DNA of 32,344 nt from Actinomycetota bacterium (GCA_003164955.1 PLRW01000213.1:1-32344); one strand, 5' to 3'. Numbered from the stretch's first letter, positions 21,937 through 30,067 are shown. Made by a program: numbers and translations. Notes: generated from the letters alone by a model not told the origin.

Positions 21937-22941
21937 GTGGGGCTCTCGCACACGACTGTGCTTCTTACGGGTGGATCTTCTGGCATTGGGGCAGCGACCG
22001 CGCGGACGCTGGCCGCCGCGGGAGCCCGGATCCTGGTGGCGGGGCGGAACAGAGCGCGCCTGCAGGCCGTGGCCGAGGAAACCGGCGGCATCGCGCTCGT
22101 GGCCGATCTCGCGGCGCCGGAGGGTCCCGCGGCGCTCGCCGAGGCGGCGATACGGGCCGCCGCCATCTGGGACTCCGACGGATATGAGGCCGCGGCCGGC
22201 GCCGTCCCCCGGCTCGCGCGAATGCCGGAGCCGATGAGCTGGCCGGTCCCGCGGGCCGATCCGCCCGGGTCCGGACCCCCGGCCGACGGGCTGGCCATCG
22301 CCACCGTGCGCAGGCCGGCCCGGGCGAGGCCCCCGGGACCCGCAGGGCACCCGGGGCCCGCAGGACCCGCAGGACCCGCAGGACCGCTAGCCGTGGGAGC
22401 CAGGCCGGCGGCGAGCGGAATCGACATCCTGGTCAACAACGCGGGCATCGGCTGGGCCGGCCCGCTGGCGCAGATGAGCGCCGCGAAGATCGCCCGCATG
22501 GTGGCCGTGAACCTGACGGCGCCCATCGAGCTGACGAGGCTGCTGATACCCACGCTCGGGGCCGGCGGCCGGGGCCGGGTGGTCTTCATCTCCTCGATCG
22601 CGGGCACCACCGGGGTGCGGCAGGAAGCGGTCTACTCGGGAACGAAGGCGGGACTGGGGGCCTTCGCCGAGAGCCTCAGGTACGAGCTGGCGGGCACGGA
22701 TGTGGGCGTATCGGTGATCTTTCCCGGTGTCGTCAATACGCCGTTCTTCGCCCGGCGGGGCATCCCCTACAGCCGCCGCAGGCCCATCCCGATATCCGCG
22801 CAGCGGGTGGCCCGGGTCGTGCTGACCGCCATCGAACGCGAGCAGCCGGTCGCGTTCGTCCCGCGGTGGCTCGGCTTCCCGGCGTGGCTGCACGGCGCGG
22901 CGCCCGGGACCTTCCGCACGCTCGCCGCCCGCTTCGGCTAG
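21937..22941 (+). CDS. SDR-family oxidoreductase with collagen-like insertion
   Basis: A 334-residue short-chain dehydrogenase. Cofactor motif TGGSSGIG at 11-18, NNAG at 167-170, catalytic Ser220/221 (FISS), Tyr234 and Lys238 (YSGTK); after this the sequence is normal for the family. Between the third strand (ALVADLAAPEG, to about residue 74) and IDILVNNAG (from 162) there is an extra segment of about 85 residues rich in Pro, Ala and Gly. It contains a GPAGHPGPAGPAGPAG run and replaces a junction of only a few residues in ordinary SDRs. It lies in a surface connection, so the fold may tolerate it. GTG 21937 follows GAGGAA; the frame is open further upstream but that part is Arg-rich and unlike the family. 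Confidence 0.85.
   Translation: MGLSHTTVLLTGGSSGIGAATARTLAAAGARILVAGRNRARLQAVAEETGGIALVADLAAPEGPAALAEAAIRAAAIWDSDGYEAAAGAVPRLARMPEPMSWPVPRADPPGSGPPADGLAIATVRRPARARPPGPAGHPGPAGPAGPAGPLAVGARPAASGIDILVNNAGIGWAGPLAQMSAAKIARMVAVNLTAPIELTRLLIPTLGAGGRGRVVFISSIAGTTGVRQEAVYSGTKAGLGAFAESLRYELAGTDVGVSVIFPGVVNTPFFARRGIPYSRRRPIPISAQRVARVVLTAIEREQPVAFVPRWLGFPAWLHGAAPGTFRTLAARFG
22336..22386 (+). repeat. 9-bp Gly-Pro-Ala tandem repeats
   Basis: GGACCCGCA recurs at 22336, 22363 and 22372 with degenerate copies between and after, encoding collagen-like GPA triplets inside the SDR insertion. The repeats suggest the insertion grew by slippage. Confidence 0.75.
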
Positions 22942-22964
22942 GCCGCATGCTTCGGGTAGGCCGC

Positions 22965-23035
22965 CCGCTCGCCGCCCCGGTGCCGCAGGACCCGTTACGG
23001 CTAGGCCAGCCGCTCGCCGCCCCGGTTCCGCAGGA
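22965..23035. repeat. 26-bp direct repeat of the hpnJ 3' end
   Basis: CCGCTCGCCGCCCCGG followed by TGCCGCAGGA at 22965-22990 recurs with one mismatch at 23010-23035, 45 bases apart. The second copy encodes the last residues of HpnJ, and the first is a duplicate beyond its stop. Both are preceded by a TAGGCC element. Confidence 0.8.
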
Positions 23036-24434
23036 AGCGGACGAACTCGACGCCCTCGCGGAGCCGCCGCTTCATCATCTCGGGGCTGCGCAGCATTTCC
23101 GCCGACATTTCCGCGATCTTCCCGGCGCGGAAATAGAACTGCTTATAGAAGTCCTCCACGGAGTCGTAGATCTCGGTCCGGTTGAGGTTGGGGTAGCTGA
23201 GCGTGGCGGTCTGGATGCCGTGCTCGTCGATCAGCGCGGCGTCGTCCTCGGGCAGCCAGCCGTTCTCCCGTGCCTGCCGGTACAGGGCGGTCCCCGGGTA
23301 GGGGGCGGCGATGGAGACCTGCAGGGAGTGCGGGTTGATCTCCTTGGCGAACCGGATGGTGTCCTTGATGGTCTGCGCGGTCTCCCCGGGAAGACCGATG
23401 ATGAAGGTGCCGTGGATGGTGATGCCGAGATCACGGCAGTCCTTGGTGAACTGGCGTGCCCGCTCGGCCCGGACGCCCTTCTTGATGTTGATGAGGATCT
23501 GCGGGTCCCCCGACTCGTAGCCGACGAGCAGCAGGCGCAGGCCGTTGTCCCGCAGGACCTTGAGCGTCTCGTACGGCACGTTGGCCTTCGCGTTGCAGGA
23601 CCAGGTCAGGCCGAGCTTGCCCATGCCGCGAGCGATTTCCTCCGCGCGCCGCCGGTCGTCGGTGAACGTGTCGTCGTCGAAGAACACCTCTTTGACCGTG
23701 GGGAACAGTTCGGTGATGCGGGCCATCTCGCCCAGGACGTGCTCGGCGCTCCTGGTGCGGTAGCGATGGCCGCCGACGGTTTGCGGCCACAGGCAGAAGG
23801 TGCACCGCGAACGGCACCCCCGCCCGGTATACAGCGACACGTAGGGGTGCTTGAGGTAGCCGATGAAATAGTCGTCGATATTCAGGTCGCGCCGGTACAC
23901 GTCGGTGACGTACGGCAGGCGGTCCATGTCTTCCAGGATCGGCCGGTCCGCCGTGTGCACGACCGTGCCGCCGGGATCCCGGTAGGTCAGCCCCGGCACG
24001 CCGGCGAGGGGGCGCCCTTCGGCGATCTCGGCGATGGTGAAGTCGAACTCCTCGCGCGCGACGAAGTCGATCGCCTCCGACGCGAGCAGGGAGGCCTCTG
24101 GTTCGACGGCCACCTTGGCCCCGACGAACCCGACCTTCAGCGCCGGGTTCGCCCGCTTGAGCGCCTCGGCCACCTGGACGTCCCCGGCAAACGACGGCGA
24201 GCTCGTATGCAGCACCGCCAGCTCGTACTGGCGCGCCAGCGGGAGCACGTCGCCGAGGCTGAGGCCGGCCGCGGGCGCGTCGACCAGCTTGCTGCCGGGC
24301 ACGATCGCCGCCACCTGAGCCAGCCACGTCGGGTACCAGAAAGACCGGATTTCGCGCCTGGCCTGATAGCGCGACCCGGCCCCGCCGTCGAACCCCTCGT
24401 ACGAGGGGGGGTGCAGGCATAGCGTGCGCATCAT
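23001..24434 (-). CDS. hpnJ: Hopanoid biosynthesis-associated radical SAM protein HpnJ
   Basis: A 477-residue B12-binding-type radical SAM protein. The N-terminus (PPSYEGFDGGAGSRYQARRE, then IRSFWYPTWLAQ) is diagnostic for HpnJ. A cobalamin-binding-like domain spans about 40-170, the iron-sulfur cluster ligands are Cys207, Cys211 and Cys214 (CRSRCTFC), and the SAM domain includes FFDDDTFTDDRRR, WSCNAKAN, GYESGD and IHGTFIIGLPGE. HpnJ belongs to hopanoid clusters and has been linked to processing of the bacteriohopanepolyol side chain. Two ATGs (24434, 24431) lie a few bases after AGGAGG, so the start is firm. No other hopanoid gene (squalene cyclase, hpnH, hpnG) is within the window on either side. 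Confidence 0.93.
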   Translation of the reverse strand: MMRTLCLHPPSYEGFDGGAGSRYQARREIRSFWYPTWLAQVAAIVPGSKLVDAPAAGLSLGDVLPLARQYELAVLHTSSPSFAGDVQVAEALKRANPALKVGFVGAKVAVEPEASLLASEAIDFVAREEFDFTIAEIAEGRPLAGVPGLTYRDPGGTVVHTADRPILEDMDRLPYVTDVYRRDLNIDDYFIGYLKHPYVSLYTGRGCRSRCTFCLWPQTVGGHRYRTRSAEHVLGEMARITELFPTVKEVFFDDDTFTDDRRRAEEIARGMGKLGLTWSCNAKANVPYETLKVLRDNGLRLLLVGYESGDPQILINIKKGVRAERARQFTKDCRDLGITIHGTFIIGLPGETAQTIKDTIRFAKEINPHSLQVSIAAPYPGTALYRQARENGWLPEDDAALIDEHGIQTATLSYPNLNRTEIYDSVEDFYKQFYFRAGKIAEMSAEMLRSPEMMKRRLREGVEFVRFLRNRGGERLA

Positions 24435-24495
24435 GGGTCCCGCCTCCTCTGGTCGGTCCTGCTCCGATTATCTGCCCGCCCAGCGGGGTCGCGAA

Positions 24496-24555
24496 CTATG
24501 GCTGATCGGCCCGCGCTATGGCTGATCGGCCCGCGCTATGGCTGATCGGCCCGCG
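24496..24555. repeat. Three perfect 20-bp tandem repeats
   Basis: CTATGGCTGATCGGCCCGCG occurs three times head to tail (24496-24515, 24516-24535, 24536-24555). The unit is not a multiple of three and lies at the 3' end of the MFS remnant, supplying stops in different frames. Confidence 0.95.
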
Positions 24556-24956
24556 CGGCATCCGGGCTGCCGGGCTGCGGCCCGCGTGAGCTGGCGCGTC
24601 TGGCCAGCCCACAGCAGGCAGGCCGCGCACACCAGGGCCACGACGGAGCCGGCGAGGTAGAGCTGCCGGTAGGTCGCGTAGCGGATGGCGAGCGAGCCCA
24701 GTGCCTGCGCCGGGGCCTGCGGACCGAACATGGCCAGCGTGACGGCGGCCGAGACCCGGCCCTGCAGGGAAAGCGGCGTCAGCCGCTGCGCGAGATGGCG
24801 CGTACGCGCACGCGGACACGAGCCCGGCCAGGGCGCTGCTCCCGGTCAGCGACTTCACCCAGACGCCCGCCACCAGGCTCATGGCACTGTCGCGGCCAGC
24901 GACGCAGCCAGCCCGGTCAGATAAAGCCGCGCGTTCCGGCGGTCCACAGCGCTCAC
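24516..24956 (-). pseudogene. MFS transporter remnant with internal deletion and frameshifts
   Basis: Pieces of a major-facilitator transporter occur in three frames in order. The N-terminal start is DRRNARLYLTGLAASLAATV, followed after a frameshift by MSLVAGVWVKSLTGSSALAG and LVSACAYAPS (first helices). After a junction near 24790, HLAQRLTPLSLQGRVSAAVT, LAMFGPQAPAQALG and LYLAGSVVALVCAACLLWAG give the end of the C-terminal half. A whole MFS protein is about 400-420 residues; about 150 remain, so the middle is deleted. No functional product is possible. The upstream region still carries an operator-like inverted repeat. Confidence 0.75.
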
Positions 24957-25025
24957 GGCGCCGGGAGCTGCCTCGCGAACAGCCATAGAGCCAGCGAATC
25001 ACGGCCGCCGCGAACGCCGCAAGCA

Positions 25026-25055
25026 AGTTGAGCGAGGTAGGCTCAACTAAGTTGA
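25026..25055. promoter_or_regulatory. Operator-like inverted repeats upstream of the dead MFS gene
   Basis: AGTTGAGC-GAGGTAG-GCTCAACT (25026-25048) is a perfect 8-7-8 inverted repeat, and TCAAC-TAA-GTTGA (25043-25055) overlaps it. An A+T-rich stretch containing TTAATTAA follows. The half-site GTTGA/TCAAC recurs four times, which suggests a dimeric repressor of MarR or TetR type controlling the transporter when it was intact. No such regulator gene is nearby. Confidence 0.5.
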
Positions 25056-25319
25056 TTATTAATTAACATAATCAGTAACGGACATGCTGGAGAGCAGTCC
25101 GCGCCGCTCGCGCGTGAATAGCTGTTCGCCCGGTGGCAAGCTGGCTGCGGACACAGGTGGCCGGGCCACGGAATGGCGCACGGCGGACGCCACGCCGTCT
25201 GCGCGCCGTCGTCGTGCAGGCATGCGACCTTCGCGGCAGGTACGTGTCGCTGTACCCGGCGGAACCTGGCCGGCGGACCAGCCGTCCGGCCGAGGGGTCA
25301 CCTCATGAGCCGTCGTGTG
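25056..25319. other. Intergenic, no supported gene
   Basis: Apart from the A+T-rich TTATTAATTAACATAAT at about 25056-25072, I see no recognisable gene, RNA or repeat. Short frames on both strands are Arg-rich and unlike real proteins. Confidence 0.5.
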
Positions 25320-26168
25320 CTAGGCGCGGTGGGGGAACCGGCCGAAGTCGGGGGCGCGCTTGGCCTTGAAGGCCTCGCGGCCTTCCTGAGCCTCCTCGGA
25401 ACCGTAGAACAGCAGGTTGGCATCGTGGGCGAGTTGCTGAATGCCCGCGTAGCCGTCCTCGGCCGCGTGAAAGCTCGCCTTCATCAGGCGCAGCGCGAAC
25501 GGCGAGAGGGCCAGCATCTCGCGGCACCACTTCACGGTCTCCTGCTCCAGGTCGGCCAGCGGGACCACCGTGTTGACCAGGCCCATCTCCAGGGCCTGCC
25601 GCGCGTCGTACTGACGGCACAGGAACCATATTTCCTTGGCCCTGCGCGCTCCCACGACCTGCGTGAGCAAGGATGCGCCGAATCCGCCGTCGAAGGAACC
25701 GACTCTCGGCCCCACCTGCCCGAACCGTGCGTTGTCGGCGGCGATGGCCAGGTCGCACACCAGTTGCAGTACCTGTCCCCCGCCGATCGCCCAGCCGGCC
25801 ACCATGGCCACGATCGGCTTGGGCGTGCGCCTCATCTGCACATGCAGGTCGGTGACGTGGAAGCGGCCCGTGCTGTTCTCATCCGCCTGGTAGCCGCTGT
25901 CGCCGCGCACTCGCTGGTCACCGCCGGAGCAGAAGGCCTGGCTGCCTTCGCCGGTCAGGATGATGACGGCGACTGATTCGTCCTCACGTGCCTCGTTCAG
26001 GGCATGCGATATCTCGATCAGGGTCTGCGGCCGGAACGCGTTGTGCACCTCGGGGCGGCAGATGGTGATCTTGGCGATGCCGTCACCGGTGGTCTCGTGC
26101 CGGATGTCGGAGTATTTGCCGGACTCGCGCCAGGCAATCTCCGCCGGGCGGCTCGTGGGCTCAGTCAT
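25320..26168 (-). CDS. menB: 1,4-dihydroxy-2-naphthoyl-CoA synthase (naphthoate synthase)
   Basis: A 282-residue crotonase-fold enzyme that closes the second ring in menaquinone synthesis, converting o-succinylbenzoyl-CoA to 1,4-dihydroxy-2-naphthoyl-CoA. MenB features: [11 protein letters not shown] at 80-90 (oxyanion strand), GWAIGGGQ at 125-132, [10 protein letters not shown] at 157-166 with the MenB-specific Asp160, and the C-terminal [17 protein letters not shown]. This sets it apart from ordinary enoyl-CoA hydratases. ATG 26168 gives the usual N-terminus; the frame continues 16 codons upstream without a better site. No other men gene is within view. Confidence 0.93.
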   Translation of the reverse strand: MTEPTSRPAEIAWRESGKYSDIRHETTGDGIAKITICRPEVHNAFRPQTLIEISHALNEAREDESVAVIILTGEGSQAFCSGGDQRVRGDSGYQADENSTGRFHVTDLHVQMRRTPKPIVAMVAGWAIGGGQVLQLVCDLAIAADNARFGQVGPRVGSFDGGFGASLLTQVVGARRAKEIWFLCRQYDARQALEMGLVNTVVPLADLEQETVKWCREMLALSPFALRLMKASFHAAEDGYAGIQQLAHDANLLFYGSEEAQEGREAFKAKRAPDFGRFPHRA

Positions 26169-26246
26169 GCCTTCATTCTCCACGTGGCTCGCGGTGCCGA
26201 TATTGCCGGGTCGCATCGCCGGCTTCGCCCTGCCATGGTGGTGATC

Positions 26247-26312
26247 ATGACGGCAGAATGGCCGTGATCACCCACGACGTGCATGGGCCCGGCAGACGGG
26301 CCGTGCCGTCAT
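26247..26312. repeat. 9-bp inverted repeat before kinase gene
   Basis: ATGACGGCA (26247-26255) and TGCCGTCAT (26304-26312) are perfect complements, with GGCC/GGCC able to pair inside. The long loop (48 bases) makes function uncertain; it could fold in the leader RNA of the kinase gene. Confidence 0.3.
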
Positions 26313-26358
26313 CATCGGGCCCGGGAGAACAGCCGGGCATCAGTACGGGGGAGCTGGA

Positions 26359-28089
26359 ATGGAGCCTCTGGCGCCGGGTGACCCACAGCAGGTCGGCGTG
26401 TACCGGTTGCGGTTCAGGCTCGGGTCTGGCGGGATGGGCCGGGTGTACCTGGGCTTTTCCCCCGCGGGCCGGGCCGTGGCGGTGAAGGTCATCCGTCCGG
26501 AGTTCGCGCGGAACCCGGATTTCGTCCGCCGGTTCGGCAGCGAGGTACGCGCGGCCGAGGCCGTGAGCGGTGCCTACACCGCGCCGGTGGTGGCGGCCGG
26601 ACCCGACGACGATCCTCCCTGGCTCGCGACCGTGTTCGTGGCTGGCCCGTCCCTGTCGGACGTGGTCGCCGAGGCGGGCCCGATGCCGGAACCGGCGGTC
26701 TGGCGGCTGGCCGGCGGCCTGGCCGAGGCGCTGCAGGGTGTGCACGCCCGGGGACTCGTGCACCGCGACTTGAAACCGGCCAACGTACTGCTGGCCGCCG
26801 ACGGCCCGCGTGTCATCGATTTCGGGATCTCCCGGGCCCTGGAAGGCACCGCGATCACCGCGACCAGCATGACCGTGGGCACTCCGGCGTTTATGTCACC
26901 CGAACAGGCCCAGGGGCGCCCGGTCGGGCCGCCCAGCGATGTGTTCTCCCTCGGCAGCGTGATCACTTTCGCCGCGACCGGGGCCGCTCCGTTCGGCGGT
27001 GGTGAGCCGCTCGCCACGGTGTACCGGGTGGTGCACGCCGAGCCCGATCTCAGCGGGCTCCCGGCCCCGTTCCGCGACCTGGTGACCAGTTGCCTGGCCA
27101 AGGACCCCGCCAGCCGGCCCACGCTGACGGAGGTGATGGAGGCCGTGGTGACCGGCTCGGCCGCCTATCCCGGAGCCTCGGTGACGAACTTCTGGCCGGA
27201 ACCGGTGGCCGGGCTGGTGACTTCCCGGCAGGACAGCGTCCGCGCCCAGGTCCCGGCCAGCGCCGGGTTCGCCGCGACGGAAGCCCCGGCCCCGCACGAG
27301 CCCACCGCCGCGGGCACCCCGGCCCCGCACGAGCCCACCGGCGTCGGAGCCCCGGCTCCCCCCACGGGCCCGCTGCGGATCCAGTCAGAGGGGCCGCCCC
27401 GGCCGCCAGCCGACGCTCCCGTTGGCGCCGCGGACGGAGCGGCAGACGGCCACTCTCGCCGGCGGCGCATCATGCTGCTCGCCGGCACGGCGGCCGCGGT
27501 GATCGTCGCCGGGGCCGGGATCGGCGCCGTCCTGGCAGCCACCTCGCATGGCCCCAGCCCGTCACCGGCGCACACGCACACGGCCGCACCGGCCCCGACC
27601 GCCCAGGCCGTGGTGCAGAAGACTCCCCGTCCCTCCTCCTCGCCCACACCGGCTCAGGCCGCCACCTCCTACGCGCCCACCCCTCCCCCGGCCGCGACGG
27701 CTCCGGCCACGACGACTCCGCCCACCACCGCGCCGCCGGTGACGGTCACGGTCTGCACGTTCCCGGCCACCGGCTGCAGCAGCAGCACCCTGGTGCAGAT
27801 GAAGACCGAACCGTCCCAGATCGTGAACTCCGGGGACGGCACAACGTACGTCAAAGTCCTCACCTGGTCGGCCTGGGGCAGCTCGACGGCGACGGGCAGC
27901 GGCACGCTGGAACTCAACAACTGCACCCCGAGCTGCGCCGCCGGAACGTACACCGGGTACCCGGCCACGGTCACCCTGTCCGGCCTGGTGTCCTACAGCA
28001 GCAGCGCGCAGGCCTACGCCAGCATGGTGATCAGCGCGCCCGGCTCCCCCAACCCGACCGAGACCTACACCAGCGGCCTCGTGCCGTGA
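26359..28089 (+). CDS. Membrane-anchored Ser/Thr protein kinase (Hanks type)
   Basis: A 576-residue kinase. Kinase domain about 13-270: glycine loop RLGSGGMGRVYLG, Lys43 in VAVKVI, catalytic HRDLKPANV (134-142), DFG (153-155), activation segment ending GTPAFMSPEQ (173-182). A Pro/Ala linker with a repeated APHEPT unit leads to one membrane helix at about 376-397, then a Thr/Pro-rich stem. An extracellular domain of about 110 residues has four Cys (VCTFPATGC and NCTPSCAAGTY). That domain is not a PASTA repeat and I do not recognise it by name; it may sense an external signal. GGGGGAGC precedes ATG 26359. Confidence 0.93.
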   Translation: MEPLAPGDPQQVGVYRLRFRLGSGGMGRVYLGFSPAGRAVAVKVIRPEFARNPDFVRRFGSEVRAAEAVSGAYTAPVVAAGPDDDPPWLATVFVAGPSLSDVVAEAGPMPEPAVWRLAGGLAEALQGVHARGLVHRDLKPANVLLAADGPRVIDFGISRALEGTAITATSMTVGTPAFMSPEQAQGRPVGPPSDVFSLGSVITFAATGAAPFGGGEPLATVYRVVHAEPDLSGLPAPFRDLVTSCLAKDPASRPTLTEVMEAVVTGSAAYPGASVTNFWPEPVAGLVTSRQDSVRAQVPASAGFAATEAPAPHEPTAAGTPAPHEPTGVGAPAPPTGPLRIQSEGPPRPPADAPVGAADGAADGHSRRRRIMLLAGTAAAVIVAGAGIGAVLAATSHGPSPSPAHTHTAAPAPTAQAVVQKTPRPSSSPTPAQAATSYAPTPPPAATAPATTTPPTTAPPVTVTVCTFPATGCSSSTLVQMKTEPSQIVNSGDGTTYVKVLTWSAWGSSTATGSGTLELNNCTPSCAAGTYTGYPATVTLSGLVSYSSSAQAYASMVISAPGSPNPTETYTSGLVP

Positions 28090-28298
28090 CCGTCGGCAAC
28101 GCGAGCAAGCCGATGGTGAACCGGGTCGACGAGATCGCCTCGGCCGCATCAATCTTGATGGGGCAGACGGCGGCCGCCCGCCCGGTCGTCGTCGGCCGCG
28201 GCGTTCCCTGCACCGTCGATGAGAACGCGTCCATCGCCCGGCTGCTCACCCCGCCGGCGGTTACGGATGCGGACGGAGGCCGCGCCCCCGGCGCATGA
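28086..28298 (+). pseudogene. Remnant resembling the C-terminal part of F420-0:gamma-glutamyl ligase
   Basis: A 70-codon frame opens with a GTG overlapping the kinase stop (GTGA). It contains NRVDEIASAASILMGQT, RPVVVGRGVP and SIARLLTPP, which match the end of CofE/FbiB ligases (VADELAAAAELVMGK, PVAVVRGL, and ALVRPPxxDLF). The N-terminal three-quarters of a ligase, with its nucleotide and metal site, is missing, so the product cannot be active. The match is from memory and moderate. The following 220 bases up to the deacetylase hold no gene I can support. Confidence 0.5.
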
Positions 28299-28519
28299 TT
28301 CACACCCGTGCACCTGGATGGCCCGTACGACGACCGGACTGGACGCCGCTGGACCAGGAGCGGTTCGCGGCCCGGCAATGCGACCTGGTGACCGCGCCGC
28401 CGGCTTCGGGAGGATGTGGCCTCAGCCGGAAAGGAACACCTGAGCCAAGTACCTGACAAACCATCATCCTGTCCGTCAAAGCGGGGCAGAACCATCGCTA
28501 CTCCGCTAGTTTGCCGGCC

Positions 28520-29431
28520 ATGGATATCGCCAAAATCGCGACGGATACCGCCACGCAGCGCTGGTCGCGCCGACGCTTCATGGGGGGTGCGGTGAGTGTG
28601 GCCGCGCTCGGGTCGTTCGCGACCGCGTGCGGGAGCGGCGCGGATCAGCCGGCGAGCGCCCCCACGCCGGGTGCGCCGGGTGCGCCGCTAAGCGGCACCA
28701 GTGCCTCCCCCGGATCCGCCCCGGCCACCTCCGGCGTCGACGCCGACCTGATCAGACAGCGCTACGAGGGCCTGGCGCCGTTCGCGCCCGCGCCGGCGCC
28801 GCCGGCCGTCAAGCCGATCACGCTGAGCGCGTCCGACCCGACGGTGTTCTCGCACGTGCCGATGACCGGCAAGGTCGTGTTCATCACGATCGACGACGGC
28901 ATCGAGAAGGACCCCCAGTTCATACAGATGGTGAAGGACTTCCAGATCCCCCTCACCATCAGCCTCGCGGACGTGCTGATCAGGGACGACTACGCGTACT
29001 TCGAGAAGCTTTACGAAACCGGCTACATATCGATCCAGAACCACACGGTTACCCACCCGCTGGACATGCCGGGCCTCCCGGCCTCGCGCCAGCTCTACGA
29101 GATCTCCGGCCAGCAGGAAAAGCTCCGGAAGGAGTACGGGGTGACGCCGTACATATTCCGGCCGCCGGGCGGCAACTACGACGCGACGACGATCGCCTCA
29201 GCCAGCGAGGCCGGGCTCAAGGGCTTGATGCTCTGGAAGGAGGCCATGCAGATCACGGACATGGAGTACCAGACTTCCGCGCACCGGCTCAAGCCAGGAG
29301 ACATCATCCTCTGCCACTTCCGCGGCCCGGCACAACTCCACGGCGAGACCATGGTGCACATGATGATCCGCCTCTACAAGCACATCCAGGCGCAGGGCTT
29401 CACCGTCGCCGACGTCACGAAATACGTGTAG
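28520..29431 (+). CDS. Tat-exported polysaccharide deacetylase lipoprotein (NodB/CE4)
   Basis: A 303-residue secreted enzyme. The N-terminus has a twin-arginine motif SRRRFMGG (16-23), a hydrophobic core and a lipobox FATAC (Cys37), so it should be folded in the cytosol, exported by Tat and lipid-anchored. A Ser/Pro/Gly linker leads to the NodB domain: VVFITIDDG (Asp125 base, Asp126 metal ligand), QNHTVTHP (His175, His179 metal ligands), FRPPGGNYD (motif 3, Arg214), and ILCHF (His266). It removes N-acetyl groups from wall or other glycans. There is no Shine-Dalgarno; TAGTTT seven bases before ATG 28520 may be a leaderless -10 box. Confidence 0.92.
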   Translation: MDIAKIATDTATQRWSRRRFMGGAVSVAALGSFATACGSGADQPASAPTPGAPGAPLSGTSASPGSAPATSGVDADLIRQRYEGLAPFAPAPAPPAVKPITLSASDPTVFSHVPMTGKVVFITIDDGIEKDPQFIQMVKDFQIPLTISLADVLIRDDYAYFEKLYETGYISIQNHTVTHPLDMPGLPASRQLYEISGQQEKLRKEYGVTPYIFRPPGGNYDATTIASASEAGLKGLMLWKEAMQITDMEYQTSAHRLKPGDIILCHFRGPAQLHGETMVHMMIRLYKHIQAQGFTVADVTKYV

Positions 29432-29499
29432 CCCAGCCGCGCTCATCCGTTCGGTGTCCCGCAACGAGCGGACCGGTGCCGGCCGGCCCGATGGGATGG

Positions 29500-29901
29500 T
29501 CAGCCTGCCGCCTCCGCTTGGTGATCAAGGTACGAGAGGAGATTAGCGCGCCAGGTCAGTACCGTATACCGCCCCGCGCGGTATGTTCGCTGCGGATGCC
29601 TGAATTCGCGTTCGGCGGTTTCCAGCAACGCGCAGGGATCTGTCTCTCCATCTTGCACGACAACAAAATCGGCGTAATGCCGCAACGGTTCATATTCTTG
29701 CTGGCTTGTTTCCCAATTGCCCGGAATTACCTTGCCTCCGCTGACCAGTACGGAGCTGACGGTGATACGGGCGCCGCTGTCCAGCGTGGTGCTATTGGCC
29801 TGCCAGCGATGGAAACCAGGACCAGGCCGGGCGGGATAATGGTTACGGGCGCCGGAGCCGGAGACGCACGCCGTGCGCAGCATGACGACCGGCCCTATCA
29901 T
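29500..29901 (-). CDS. Hypothetical protein, possibly a C-terminal remnant
   Basis: A 133-residue frame with an AGGAAC-type ribosome site before ATG 29901. The first 30 residues are low quality. From HRWQANSTTLDSGARITVSS onward it looks like a genuine globular domain (NWETSQQEYEPLRHYADFVV, VQDGE, YRAGRYTVLTWRANLLSYLD). The pattern resembles the soluble tail found at the end of multi-helix membrane glycosyltransferase-like proteins of actinomycetes, but no membrane part is present upstream. I treat it as either a small orphan protein or the 3' end of a deleted gene. Confidence 0.4.
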   Translation of the reverse strand: MIGPVVMLRTACVSGSGARNHYPARPGPGFHRWQANSTTLDSGARITVSSVLVSGGKVIPGNWETSQQEYEPLRHYADFVVVQDGETDPCALLETAEREFRHPQRTYRAGRYTVLTWRANLLSYLDHQAEAAG

Positions 29902-30067
29902 TCACGTTCCTGCCCGGCGGACACGACGGCGGGCAATTCACGGGCCACTGGGCGCTGCCGAAACGACCCGCCGGGAACGCGACAGGCACCCGGGCCGCCC
30001 GACAGGCCGATACGTCCGCCCTGTGCCAGGCGCACCTATCGGCGGTATTCCCGGCTCGGGACCGTGA

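Noticed and set aside
22866..24422. 518-codon plus-strand frame
   Set aside because: Antisense to hpnJ, Glu/Arg/Leu-rich without domains.
24496..24555. CRISPR-like short repeats
   Set aside because: The three 20-bp copies are contiguous with no spacers, so this is a simple tandem duplication.
28031..28495. 154-codon minus-strand frame
   Set aside because: Antisense to the kinase end and the ligase-like remnant; composition not protein-like.
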